A DNA stretch of 64,000 bases from an uncultured Dermabacter sp. (lineage in GTDB: Bacteria; Actinomycetota; Actinomycetes; Actinomycetales; Dermabacteraceae): assembly GCA_947252755.1 (NCBI GenBank), contig CAMXWV010000002.1:124001-188000 (forward strand), written 5' to 3'. Positions 8,177-16,396 of the stretch are shown piece after piece. The translations under genes were made by a program, and so were the position numbers. Below the pieces are notes generated by a model, which saw nothing but the letters and a program-made list of their open reading frames with translations, had not been told where the DNA came from and made no database searches. Position 1 is the stretch's first letter. Each line of letters begins with the position of its first letter.

Positions 8177-8818
8177 CTACATCCGCGGCAGAGTGAGCTC
8201 CAGGGACTGAGCAAGGCCCGCCCCGTCATCGCGCACTGCCAAGCGGGCGCCGCGCAGGTCTTCTGCTGTGGGCACTTCGCAGTACACCCAGCCCTCGCGG
8301 GTCTGCCCCGGCTGGATCGTGATGCCCTGCAGACCCGGATGCTTCGCGCCCGGCTTACCGTCTGACAGGCACGCGATATCCGGCTGGTCTGCTGGGCGCA
8401 GCGTGAACTCCGCGCGCAGGTCCTGCGGCTGATCGCTGCGGCTCTCCAGAGTCAGCTTCACCACCAGCATCGTGTTCGCCGAGTCAGTCGGTTCAGCAGC
8501 GTAGATCTCACTGGTTCCCACCCGGTCTGTGAAGTGCGCGTCGGAGGCGCTCGTGATTGTGAGGGACGCACCGGAATCACTGGTGGAGGCGCTGGTGCCG
8601 GGTGTATCAGTGCTGGAGGAGTCACCGCCCGTATCAGAGGCTGCGGAATCATTCCCAGCACTATCCGGGGCGGCGGACTGTGTGCCAGCGGCCGACGCGG
8701 ACGGCCCCGCATCACCTGCTTCATCAAAATAGTCGGTGGGCGCGCACCCGCTGATGAGCAGAGCGGCGCTTGCCGCAACCGTGACAAGCGGCAGCGATGA
8801 TCGAACTGTGGAGCGCAT
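8177..8818 (-). CDS. Putative secreted lipoprotein, function unknown
   Basis: A 213-residue protein with a signal peptide ending in the lipobox LISGC (Cys25). About 70 residues of Ser/Ala/Asp/Thr-rich low-complexity linker follow, then a compact domain of roughly 110 residues beginning ASLTITSASDAHFTDRVG. The domain contains an even spread of beta-type segments and ends LAQSLELTLPRM. It resembles DUF4352-like immunoglobulin-type extracellular domains in general character, but I do not recognise a specific family. It is probably anchored to the outer face of the membrane. It lies divergent to the NitT/TauT ABC transporter genes, with 35 bases between the starts. Confidence 0.7.
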   Translation of the reverse strand: MRSTVRSSLPLVTVAASAALLISGCAPTDYFDEAGDAGPSASAAGTQSAAPDSAGNDSAASDTGGDSSSTDTPGTSASTSDSGASLTITSASDAHFTDRVGTSEIYAAEPTDSANTMLVVKLTLESRSDQPQDLRAEFTLRPADQPDIACLSDGKPGAKHPGLQGITIQPGQTREGWVYCEVPTAEDLRGARLAVRDDGAGLAQSLELTLPRM

Positions 8819-8853
8819 GACCTGATCCTACTGTCCAGCCGTACACTGACCGC

Positions 8854-9639
8854 ATGGTCACCCCCAACCATCCTGATTCAGCGCGTCCAGCCGTCACGGC
8901 AGACCGCGTCTCGAAGGTGTTCTTCTCCGGGTCGGATCCTGTGTGGGCGCTAGAGGACTTCTCACTGGAGCTGACGCCCGGGTCCTTCACCTGCATTGTT
9001 GGCCCCTCCGGCGGCGGCAAGTCCACGTTTCTGCGGATCGTGGGCGGTCTGGAGAGCCTCACCACCGGCAGCGTGGACCTGGCGCCCTCAAAGGCGCCGA
9101 TCCCGGCCGCTTTCGTGTTCCAGGAGCACGGTGTGTTCCCGTGGATGACCGTGCGGGACAACGTGGCGTTCGGACTGCGGATGAGCGGCGTGAGCACACG
9201 TGAGCGCACGGCGATTGCGGATGACTGGCTGGGGCGGGTGCGGCTCAGCTCATTTGCGGATGCTTATCCGCATCAGCTGTCCGGCGGAATGCGCCAGCGG
9301 GTGGCGATCGCCCGCGCCTTCGCCACGGGCTCCCCGCTGCTGCTCATGGATGAGCCGCTGGGTGCGCTCGATGCGCAGACTCGCATGCTCATGCAGGAGG
9401 AGCTGCTCGCGTTGTGGGAGTCCTCCGGCACCACCGTTCTCATGGTCACGCACGATATTGACGAGGCGATTGTGCTCTCCGACCGGATCATCGTCATGTC
9501 TCCGCGCCCGGGACGGCTGAAGGAAGACCTCACCGTGCCGTTTGCCCGCCCGCGCTCCTTCGAGATCGAACGCTCCCCCGAGTACGCGCAGATGCGCGCG
9601 CATATCTGGGAGTCGCTGCGTGAGGAGGTCGTGCAATGA
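8854..9639 (+). CDS. NitT/TauT-family ABC transporter ATP-binding protein
   Basis: A 261-residue ATPase of the SsuB/TauB group. Walker A is GPSGGGKST (residues 50-58), the Q-loop is VFQEHGVFPW, the ABC signature is LSGGMRQRVAIARA, and Walker B is LLLMDEPLGALD, followed by a H-loop in MVTHDIDEA. It powers import by the permease and lipoprotein encoded next. TACACT at 8842-8847 stands six bases before the ATG, a leaderless promoter arrangement. The stop overlaps the permease start. The substrate (sulfonate, nitrate-type ion, pyrimidine precursor or other) cannot be read from the sequence. Confidence 0.92.
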   Translation: MVTPNHPDSARPAVTADRVSKVFFSGSDPVWALEDFSLELTPGSFTCIVGPSGGGKSTFLRIVGGLESLTTGSVDLAPSKAPIPAAFVFQEHGVFPWMTVRDNVAFGLRMSGVSTRERTAIADDWLGRVRLSSFADAYPHQLSGGMRQRVAIARAFATGSPLLLMDEPLGALDAQTRMLMQEELLALWESSGTTVLMVTHDIDEAIVLSDRIIVMSPRPGRLKEDLTVPFARPRSFEIERSPEYAQMRAHIWESLREEVVQ

Positions 9640-9700
9640 GCGCGCAGAAAAACCGTGCAATGAGCGCGCAGAAGAACCGTGCAATGAGCGCGCCGCAGAG
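9631..9700 (+). repeat. Tandem 24-bp repeat across the permease start codon
   Basis: A 24-base unit beginning GTGCAATGAGCGCGCAGA is present twice in full (9631-9654 and 9655-9678, one mismatch), and a third partial copy runs from 9679 into the gene. Each unit contains an in-frame ATG (9636, 9660, 9684), and the first unit also contains the stop of the ATPase gene. The encoded repeat is MSAQKNRA. It looks like recent slippage or unequal recombination at a translational-coupling site. Confidence 0.85.
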
Positions 9701-10532
9701 CGCCGCCGCGACTGCGTCCGACCGCGAGCAGCGCACTCTCGTTGCAGCCCGCGCTGAACGCGCGGCGGAGCGGCGCCTGCAGACCCGTGATCTGATTCTT
9801 GCGATCGCCACCCCGATCCTGCTGCTCGCGCTGTGGGAGGTGTGTGCTCGGGTGGAGATCATCGACCCGCGTTTCTTCCCTGCGCCGAGCCATATCGTGC
9901 AGGCGGGGATTGAGATGGCCGCCAGCGGTGAACTGTGGCAGCACACCGCTCCCACGCTGGTTCGACTGCTGGTGGGCGGCGGGCTCGGGGCGCTCGCCGG
10001 CATTGCGGTGGGCATGCTGATGGGGTCCTCGCGAGCGCTGAACGCCGCGCTCGGACCGTTGTTCTCCGCGCTGTACCCGCTGCCGAAGATCGCGATCTTC
10101 CCGATCCTGCTGATGATCTTTGGCGCTACGGAAACCCCCAAGCTGCTCAGCGTGTTCATCACCACGTTCTTCATCATGCAGATCTCCACCGTGTCCGGTG
10201 TGTGGGCGATTGACAAGAAGCTCCTTGAGGCCGGGGCCGCGTACGGTGCCACAGGGCTGAATCGCTTCCGGCACATTGTGCTGCCCGGCGCTCTGCCATT
10301 CGTGTTCAACGGTCTGCGCACCGCCACCGGCACCGCGGTGGTCGTGATCACGGCGGTGGAGTTCACCGGCGCGTCCACCACCGGTCTCGGCTACCTGATC
10401 TGGAACTCCTGGCAGCTGTTCATCCCCGAAAAGCTGTACGTGGGACTGGTGGTCATCGGCGTCATCGGCGCGCTGCTCACATTCATCATCACCCGATCCG
10501 AGAAACTGCTGCTGCCCTGGCGCCGCGGCTGA
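9636..10532 (+). CDS. NitT/TauT-family ABC transporter permease
   Basis: A 298-residue membrane protein of the SsuC/TauC type. The N-terminus consists of repeated MSAQKNRA octapeptides made by the 24-bp tandem duplication, then a charged tail. Membrane helices start near residue 50 (LILAIATPILLLALWEV) and five or six are predicted. The coupling loop EAGAAYGATGLNRFRHIVLPGALP is the family's EAA motif. The start at 9636 overlaps the ATPase stop (ATGA), so translation is coupled. ATGs at 9660 and 9684 would also give functional proteins. It forms the pore for the lipoprotein encoded 24 bases downstream. Confidence 0.92.
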   Translation: MSAQKNRAMSAQKNRAMSAPQSAAATASDREQRTLVAARAERAAERRLQTRDLILAIATPILLLALWEVCARVEIIDPRFFPAPSHIVQAGIEMAASGELWQHTAPTLVRLLVGGGLGALAGIAVGMLMGSSRALNAALGPLFSALYPLPKIAIFPILLMIFGATETPKLLSVFITTFFIMQISTVSGVWAIDKKLLEAGAAYGATGLNRFRHIVLPGALPFVFNGLRTATGTAVVVITAVEFTGASTTGLGYLIWNSWQLFIPEKLYVGLVVIGVIGALLTFIITRSEKLLLPWRRG

Positions 10533-10556
10533 CCCTTCACCCCGAAAGGCTGCACG

Positions 10557-11594
10557 ATGTCCCCTCTCTTCTCTCGCCGTTCCCTGTTCGCCGCTGGCGC
10601 CGCCAGCGCTGCCGCAGCGGGCCTTGCCGCATGCGGCTCCGCTGTCACCGGCAAGAAGTCCGGCGGCTCCGATGCGGGCGGATCCGGCACTGTGCGGGTG
10701 GGTCACCTGCCCTCTTCCCTCTTCGCCCCGCTGTATGTGGCCGACGCAACCAAGAAGTTCGCTGATGCCGGGATCACCCTGGAGCTGGTGCCGCTGAAGT
10801 CCGGGCAGGACGGCGTTCCGATGCTGGCGAACAATCAGCTGGATGTGATGTGCGCGGGCTTCTCCGCCGGCATGTTCAATGCTCTTGCCTCCGGTGTGAA
10901 GTTCCGCGTGGTGGGATCCATGGGAATCTCCCCCGGTGACATCAAGAACTCCCCCACGGCACTGGAGGTGCGCCAGGAGCTGATCGACTCCGGTGAGGTG
11001 ACATCGGTGGCGCAGCTCAAGGGCCGCTCGATCGCGGTGGCCGGCGGACCGGGCGCCACCGGCGGCTACCTGCTTGCCTCCATGCTCAAAGAAGGCGGTC
11101 TCAGCCTCACTGACGTGGAGGTAGTGAACCTCGCAACCCCGGATCAGGAGCCGGCGCTGACCAACGGCTCCGTTGACGCTGCCACCCCGTCAGCTCCGTT
11201 CTCCACCGCTATTGAAACCGCCGGGGTGGCCTCCCCGATCGCGGTGCCCGCCAAGGGCGTGACCGGCACGGGCGTCATGTTCTCCGAGGAGTTCGCCGGC
11301 GGCGAGTTCGCGCAGGCGTTCTTCACCGCGCTCACCCAGGGCGCTCAGCAGCTGGCGGCTGACGGCAACCAGACCGATGAGGTGTACCAGATCCTCGCTG
11401 ACGCCACCGGTCAGAAGCTCGAGGTGCTGAAGGAAGCCCCGATGTACTCCTACCTGCCGGATCTGGCGCCGCAGCCGGACCAGCTGGAGGCGATGCAGCA
11501 GGTGTGGATCGAGGCGAAGCAGATCACAGCGAAAGAGCCCGTGGACATCGCCGCTGTGGTGGATGCGTCGTTCGCGCAGAAGTCCGGCGGCTGA
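10557..11594 (+). CDS. NitT/TauT-family ABC transporter substrate-binding lipoprotein
   Basis: A 345-residue binding protein. The N-terminus has FSRRSLFAAG, a twin-arginine-type start, and the lipobox LAAC with Cys26. The mature domain resembles the NMT1/SsuA-like fold: VRVGHLPSSLFAPLYVAD at the start and a GPGATGGYLLASMLKEGGL segment at the hinge of the second lobe. It delivers an unknown small anion or heterocycle to the permease encoded upstream. Membership in the 8854-11594 operon is clear from spacing and strand. It is followed by a convergent gene on the other strand. Confidence 0.9.
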   Translation: MSPLFSRRSLFAAGAASAAAAGLAACGSAVTGKKSGGSDAGGSGTVRVGHLPSSLFAPLYVADATKKFADAGITLELVPLKSGQDGVPMLANNQLDVMCAGFSAGMFNALASGVKFRVVGSMGISPGDIKNSPTALEVRQELIDSGEVTSVAQLKGRSIAVAGGPGATGGYLLASMLKEGGLSLTDVEVVNLATPDQEPALTNGSVDAATPSAPFSTAIETAGVASPIAVPAKGVTGTGVMFSEEFAGGEFAQAFFTALTQGAQQLAADGNQTDEVYQILADATGQKLEVLKEAPMYSYLPDLAPQPDQLEAMQQVWIEAKQITAKEPVDIAAVVDASFAQKSGG

Positions 11595-11710
11595 CCCCGA
11601 GGGGCGGCACCGCCTCAGGACGCCGCCTCGGTGCGCGGCCCGAAGCGCAGCCTCGAGGCCGCTCCGCCCAGGGCTGCACCGCCCGCCGGCTTCGCGCTGC
11701 CCGCGTCCGC

Positions 11711-12577
11711 TCAGCGTGTGGGCAGCGCGCTCTCCAGGGTGGGCTTCACCGCCGACGCATCCGGCAGCGCATCCTCAAAGCTCCGCGCATCCAGCAGCTC
11801 CGCGCCTTCCATCAGCTCCTCCTCGGTCTCGCCGACCGGGCTGAGATACAGGGTGGAGATGACCCCGTCCATGATGCCGAGCTCAGCGGAAAAACGGCGA
11901 CCCTCCGCCTCAAAAACGCCCGCCACCGGCCAGGTCTGGAAATGCGGCACAATCAGCTGCTGCGGATCACTCACCTGCAGATCCAGCACGGACTGACCGG
12001 TCATCGGCTCACCCCAGTCCAGGGCCCGCACGCTGCTCAGCTGAGAGCGGATCGCCTCCGCGCCCGGGAAGTCCTTGGACGCAAGCACCTCAAGAACCGC
12101 CCGCTCCTTCGGCGTCAGGTCCCGCTGCTCAGCGTCTGACGGCTCATCGAACTCGGGGAACGTCTCGCCTTGCTGTTCGTCCCGATGCTGCCTGACCAAC
12201 GCGTCGAACATCGCTGCTGCTGTGACCCCGGCGAGCAGCGGGCGCGTCGTACGGCCGAACAAGCGCTTGGCGCCGTCAACGATGATCGCGTCGGACTTCT
12301 CGCTGAGCGGCATGAGCGCGGCAGTGGCGCCGGTGGCAACCGCACCGAGCGTGCCGTGACCGATCGGCAGCGGTATAGTGCGCACGGAGTCTGCAACGGC
12401 AAGGCCCGCGCACGTGGACACCGCAGCGCGGTAAACGGTGAGCGAGCGCGGGGACAGGGAGCGCGGTTCGATCAGCGTGAGCGCGGCCACGCTGAGCGTG
12501 AAGCCGAACGTCTTCGCACGGGGAAAGTCCGGATCGGACAGGGCTGAACGATATGCGCTGAGTGTGGAGGAGATCAT
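11711..12577 (-). CDS. Conserved hypothetical protein, unknown function
   Basis: A 288-residue protein I do not recognise. The first ~120 residues are moderately hydrophobic with short helical stretches (FGFTLSVAALTLIEP, GHGTLGAVATGATAALMPL, TTRPLLAGVTAAAMFDALV) that could be two or three weak membrane segments. The remainder is acidic and soluble, with DLTPKERAVLEVLASKDFPGAEAIRSQL suggesting a helical domain and a C-terminal part rich in Glu and Asp. I chose ATG 12577 because the minus-strand TAGACT box (12585-12590 on plus) lies seven bases upstream; a GTG at 12610 is the alternative. It diverges from the PEP synthase regulator gene. Confidence 0.6.
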   Translation of the reverse strand: MISSTLSAYRSALSDPDFPRAKTFGFTLSVAALTLIEPRSLSPRSLTVYRAAVSTCAGLAVADSVRTIPLPIGHGTLGAVATGATAALMPLSEKSDAIIVDGAKRLFGRTTRPLLAGVTAAAMFDALVRQHRDEQQGETFPEFDEPSDAEQRDLTPKERAVLEVLASKDFPGAEAIRSQLSSVRALDWGEPMTGQSVLDLQVSDPQQLIVPHFQTWPVAGVFEAEGRRFSAELGIMDGVISTLYLSPVGETEEELMEGAELLDARSFEDALPDASAVKPTLESALPTR

Positions 12578-12765
12578 GCGCACCAGTCTAGAAGCTCGCA
12601 GTATCCGCACGTGGGAGGCGCCGCCCTCGGCGCTCCATCAAGTGCTGAGCGTTCACACCGCAGATGTGATCCGTCTCCCGGTTCGGGCAGAAACCACGGG
12701 TCCCGATCAAATCGCGGTATGTTGCAGGTGAGCAGACACCCGCAATGGAGCGATTGGAGGTCGGC

Positions 12766-13638
12766 ATGACGGAAGGCGCAGCAAGCGCTGAACAGCCCGA
12801 AGGCCAGGAGCAGGTCATCCCGGTGTTCTTCCTGTCTGACTCCACCGGCATCACCGCCGAAGCAATGGGCAACGCCCTGCTCGTCCAGTTCCCGGGCCGC
12901 CGGTTCGAGCGCACCACGATCCCATTCATCTCCTCCGGCGCGGAAGCGCACCAGGTGGTTCAGGAGATCGATGATGCCGCCGAGTCCCGCACCACCCCGC
13001 TCGTGTTCTCCACCACGATCGATCCGGACATCCGCGCTGTTCTGAGTGATGCGCGCGCCCCCATCATCGACCTGTTCGACACCCATCTGCAGCAGGTGCA
13101 GAACGTGCTGGGCACCGCTCCGTCGAAGCAGCGCTCCCAGTTGCACGGCATGCGGGACATGGAGGCCTACAGCGACCGCATGGCCGCCATCGAGTTCACC
13201 ATCGAGCATGATGATGGCCAATCGCTGCGCGCCCTGGATCGGGCGGACGTGATCATCATGGCTCCGTCCCGCTGCGGCAAAACCCCCACATCGATGTACC
13301 TGGCGCTGCAGCACGGACTGTTCGTGGCGAACTACCCGATCGTGGATGAGGACTTCGAGACCACGCAGCTGCCGCGTCCGCTGCAGCCCTACCGAGAGCG
13401 ACTCTTCGGGCTGATCACCTCCCCGGACCGGCTCTCCGCGGTGCGCTCTGAGCGCCGCCCCGGCTCCCGGTACGCCTCGCTGCAGCAGGTGAACTACGAG
13501 CTGAACTCGGCGCGGGCACTGTTCAAGCGGCATCGCATCCCCGTGGTAGATTCCTCGGCGAAATCGGTCGAGGAGATGTCTGCGATCATTCTGCAGCACC
13601 TGGCCCATCGGCATGAGCCGCACGCTTTCGGGCACTGA
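12766..13638 (+). CDS. ppsR: Pyruvate, water dikinase regulatory protein (kinase/pyrophosphorylase, DUF299)
   Basis: A 290-residue bifunctional serine/threonine kinase and phosphorylase that inactivates and reactivates PEP synthase. The start VIPVFFLSDSTGITAE is the family's conserved N-terminus, and the P-loop APSRCGKTPTS lies near residues 166-176. The C-terminal IPVVDSSAKSVEEMSA is also typical. I use ATG 12766 because GGAGG at 12756-12760 is spaced five bases from it; an in-frame ATG at 12745 has no such site. Its target, ppsA, starts 40 bases downstream on the same strand, which supports the PEP synthase rather than the PPDK type. Confidence 0.93.
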   Translation: MTEGAASAEQPEGQEQVIPVFFLSDSTGITAEAMGNALLVQFPGRRFERTTIPFISSGAEAHQVVQEIDDAAESRTTPLVFSTTIDPDIRAVLSDARAPIIDLFDTHLQQVQNVLGTAPSKQRSQLHGMRDMEAYSDRMAAIEFTIEHDDGQSLRALDRADVIIMAPSRCGKTPTSMYLALQHGLFVANYPIVDEDFETTQLPRPLQPYRERLFGLITSPDRLSAVRSERRPGSRYASLQQVNYELNSARALFKRHRIPVVDSSAKSVEEMSAIILQHLAHRHEPHAFGH

Positions 13639-13678
13639 CCTGATTTTTATGAGAGCAAGAGACAAAGGAGTCGCTTCA

Positions 13679-16051
13679 ATGGCTGACAATGTGCGCTGGT
13701 TCAGCGACCTCGGCATGGACAACGTCGACCAGGTGGGCGGCAAGAACGCGTCGCTGGGCGAGATGGTGAAGAACCTGGCGGACCTCGGGGTGAACGTGCC
13801 GAACGGGTTTGCCACCACCGCGGACGCCTACCGCCGCTTCCTCGAGGAGACCGGCCTTGCCAAACAGATCGACGCCTTCCTGGAGGGGCTGGACACGGAG
13901 AACACCCGCCAGCTCACCGAAGTGGGCAAGAACATCCGCGACGCGATCATCTCCCAGGAGTTCCCGAAGGATCTGGAAGCGGACATCCGCTCCGCCTACG
14001 ACCAGCTCGCAGAAGGCTCCGGCGCAGAAGCCTCCTTCGCAGTCCGCTCCTCGGCCACCGCTGAAGACCTGCCCGACGCATCCTTCGCCGGTCAGCAGGA
14101 GACCTTCCTCAACGTGCGCGGCATCGATGCGGTGCTGACCGCGATCCGCGAGGTGTTCGCCTCCCTGTACAACGATCGTGCAATCGCCTACCGCGTGCAC
14201 CACGGCTTTGAGCACACCGACGTGCTGCTGTCCGCGGGCGTGCAGAAGATGGTCCGCTCGGATATCGGCGCCTCCGGTGTCATGTTCACCATGGACACCG
14301 AATCCGGTTTCGATGACGCCGTGTTCATCACCTCCGCCTACGGTCTGGGCGAAGGCGTGGTGCAGGGAGCTGTGAACCCCGACGAGTTCTACGTGTACAA
14401 GCCGGCGCTTGAAGCCGGCAAACCGGCGGTGCTGAAGCGTTCCGTGGGCGCGAAGGCCACGAAGATGATCTACACCTCGGACGAGACCGTGGGCAAAACC
14501 ACCGAGTTCGTGGATGTGGACCCGGCTGAGCGCGTGCAGCTGTCCCTGTCCGATGAGGAAGTGGAGACGCTGGCCCGCCACGCACTGGTCATTGAAAAGC
14601 ACTACCAGCGTCCGATGGATATCGAGTGGGGCCGGGACGGCGCGGACGGTCAGCTGTACGTGCTGCAGGCTCGTCCGGAGACCGTGCAGTCCCGCGCCAA
14701 GGGCGGCTCCATTCAGCGGTTTGCGCTGAAGGAGAAGGGCGATGTGATCGCCGAGGGCCGCGCCATCGGCCAGAAGATCGGCTCCGGCTCGGTGGCGGTG
14801 CTGAAGTCCATTGATGAGATGCATGACTTCGAGCCCGGCCAGGTGCTCGTGGCTGATATGACCGACCCGGACTGGGAGCCGATCATGAAGCGCGCCGCGG
14901 CGATCGTGACGAACCGCGGCGGCCGCACCTGCCACGCGGCGATCATCGCTCGTGAGCTCGGCATCCCCGCCGTGGTGGGCACCGGCTCCGCCACCACGGA
15001 TCTAAAGCCGGGCGATGAGGTGACCGTGTCCGCCGCCGAGGGCGACACCGGCTACATCTACCGAGGCCTGCTGGACTACGACGTCACCGAGACCGCCCTG
15101 GACTCGCTGCCGGACATTCCCACGAAGATCATGATGAACGTGGGCACCCCGGAACAGGCATTCGCTTTCTCCCGGATCCCGAACCACGGCGTGGGCCTGG
15201 CCCGCCTGGAGTTCATCATCAACCGGCAGATCGGCATCCACCCGAGGGCACTGCTCGAGTTCGAGACGCTGCCCGCGGATCTGAAGAAGCAGATCGGCTC
15301 ACTGATCTCCGCCTACGACTCCCCGCGCGACTTCTTCGTGAAGCGTGTGGCTGAGGGTGTGTCCATGATCGCGGCGGCGTTCGCACCGAACCCGGTGATC
15401 GTGCGCATGAGCGACTTCAAGTCCAACGAGTACGAGAACCTGATCGGCGGCCCGCGCTACGAACCGCACGAAGAGAACCCGATGATCGGGTACCGCGGTG
15501 CGTCCCGCTACCTGTCGGAGGACTTCGCCGAATGCTTCGCGATGGAGTGTGAGGCGATCCGGTACGTGCGCGAGGAGATGGGTCTGACCAACGTCAAGAT
15601 CATGATTCCATTCGTGCGCACCCCGCAGGAGGCGAAGGATGTGATCGCGCTGCTCGCTGAGAACGGTCTGAAGCGCGGCGAGCATGATCTGCAGGTCATG
15701 ATGATGTGCGAGGTGCCGTCGAACGCTGCCGTTCCGGAGCTGTTCCTTGAGCACTTTGACGGCTTCTCGATCGGCTCCAATGACATGACGCAGCTGACCC
15801 TGGGCCTGGACCGCGACTCCGCGCTCGTAGCGGACAGCTTCGATGAGCGCGACCCGGCCGTGAAGTTCATGCTGGGCCGTGCGATCAAGGCATGCCATGA
15901 CGCGGGCAAATACGTGGGCATCTGCGGCCAGGGCCCGTCGGACCACCCGGATCTGGCCGAGTGGCTGATGGAGCAGGGCATCGACACCATGTCCCTCAAC
16001 CCTGACACCGTGGTGGACACCTGGGTGTCACTGTCGAAGTCAGGGAAGTGA
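13679..16051 (+). CDS. ppsA: Phosphoenolpyruvate synthase (pyruvate, water dikinase)
   Basis: A 790-residue enzyme that makes phosphoenolpyruvate from pyruvate and ATP, giving AMP and phosphate, for gluconeogenesis. The N-terminal ATP-grasp part contains GGKNASLGEM and FAVRSSATAEDLPDASFAGQ. The swivelling phosphohistidine motif GGRTCHAAIIAREL puts the catalytic histidine at residue 419. The C-terminal PEP-binding barrel has GSNDMTQLTLGLDRDS and ends with the catalytic cysteine of GICGQGPSD (Cys749). The length matches the family. The start at 13679 follows AAAGGAG with an 8-base gap. Its activity is presumably controlled by the regulator encoded just upstream. Confidence 0.96.
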   Translation: MADNVRWFSDLGMDNVDQVGGKNASLGEMVKNLADLGVNVPNGFATTADAYRRFLEETGLAKQIDAFLEGLDTENTRQLTEVGKNIRDAIISQEFPKDLEADIRSAYDQLAEGSGAEASFAVRSSATAEDLPDASFAGQQETFLNVRGIDAVLTAIREVFASLYNDRAIAYRVHHGFEHTDVLLSAGVQKMVRSDIGASGVMFTMDTESGFDDAVFITSAYGLGEGVVQGAVNPDEFYVYKPALEAGKPAVLKRSVGAKATKMIYTSDETVGKTTEFVDVDPAERVQLSLSDEEVETLARHALVIEKHYQRPMDIEWGRDGADGQLYVLQARPETVQSRAKGGSIQRFALKEKGDVIAEGRAIGQKIGSGSVAVLKSIDEMHDFEPGQVLVADMTDPDWEPIMKRAAAIVTNRGGRTCHAAIIARELGIPAVVGTGSATTDLKPGDEVTVSAAEGDTGYIYRGLLDYDVTETALDSLPDIPTKIMMNVGTPEQAFAFSRIPNHGVGLARLEFIINRQIGIHPRALLEFETLPADLKKQIGSLISAYDSPRDFFVKRVAEGVSMIAAAFAPNPVIVRMSDFKSNEYENLIGGPRYEPHEENPMIGYRGASRYLSEDFAECFAMECEAIRYVREEMGLTNVKIMIPFVRTPQEAKDVIALLAENGLKRGEHDLQVMMMCEVPSNAAVPELFLEHFDGFSIGSNDMTQLTLGLDRDSALVADSFDERDPAVKFMLGRAIKACHDAGKYVGICGQGPSDHPDLAEWLMEQGIDTMSLNPDTVVDTWVSLSKSGK

Positions 16052-16059
16052 CCGCGCGG

Positions 16060-16240
16060 GCGTAGCGCCGGGACCTGCGTAGCGCCGGCGCCCCCGTAGC
16101 GCCGGGCGTCGGCGCCCCCGTAGCGCCGGGTACCGACGCCGCGCCCCGCCCCGGCATCCAGCCTCGGCGCCCCGCCCCGTCCCGGCATCCGGCCTCGGCG
16201 CCCGCGTAGCGCCGGGCCTCGATGCCCCGCCCCGCGCCCC
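16060..16240. repeat. Degenerate GC-rich tandem repeats next to palindrome copy 1
   Basis: GTAGCGCCGG occurs at 16062, 16079, 16096, 16120 and 16206. Between them, CCCCGCCCCGGCATCC / GTCCCGGCATCC units alternate with CTCGGCGCCC. The array is irregular in period (17, 17, 24 and 86 bases), so it is neither a CRISPR array nor a coding repeat. Confidence 0.75.
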
Positions 16241-16247
16241 GATAGTC

Positions 16248-16307
16248 AACGAGGTTGCATTTATCCGGTCTCTTCGAGAGTTTTGGCCGGATATCTGCAA
16301 CCTCGTT
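16248..16307. repeat. 60-bp interspersed palindromic element, copy 1
   Basis: The left arm 16248-16268 (AACGAGGTTGCA then TATCCGG) and right arm 16287-16307 (CCGGATA then TGCAACCTCGTT) are complementary at 19 of 21 positions; the two mismatches lie between the AACGAGGTTGCA and TATCCGG blocks. The 18-base centre contains TCTC…TTTT. Two more copies of the same length lie at 18348-18407 (same orientation) and 51739-51798 (opposite orientation). Confidence 0.93.
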
Positions 16308-16396
16308 TGTGTGTGGCCGGCGCGGCGCGGCCCAACTCAGCGGGAAGCCGGCCCCTCAGCGGCGCGGCGGAGCCCGGCCCCCCGGGAACCGCTTCC

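Larger units (their letters stand above)
16052..16396. other. 345-bp non-coding region: tandem GC repeats plus 60-bp palindrome copy 1
   Basis: No gene is seen. The left part (about 16060-16240) is built from variants of GTAGCGCCGGG, with copies at 16062, 16079, 16096, 16120 and 16206, mixed with CCCCGGCATCCgGCCTCGGCGCC-like units. The 60-bp palindrome follows at 16248-16307. The right part to 16396 is GC-rich with CTCAGCGG repeats and ends at the poxB stop. ppsA and poxB converge on this region, so terminator activity is expected here. Confidence 0.7.

Noticed and set aside
9273..10706. 477-residue open frame opposite the NitT/TauT permease
   Set aside because: Low-complexity His/Arg/Gln translation with no motif; the permease and ATPase on the plus strand are clear.
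12588..12929. Minus-strand frame with a Cys/His-containing end (FCPNRETDHICG) upstream of ppsR, suggesting a zinc or HNH remnant
   Set aside because: Most of the frame is antisense to ppsR, and the tail is too short and lacks a full HNH or zinc-finger pattern.
13676..14935. 419-residue open frame opposite ppsA
   Set aside because: A mirror of the ppsA codons; no ribosome site and no recognisable domain.
16060..16240. Possible CRISPR array from repeated GTAGCGCCGG
   Set aside because: Repeats are only about 10 bases, spacings are irregular (17, 17, 24, 86), spacers are similar to each other, and no cas gene is present.
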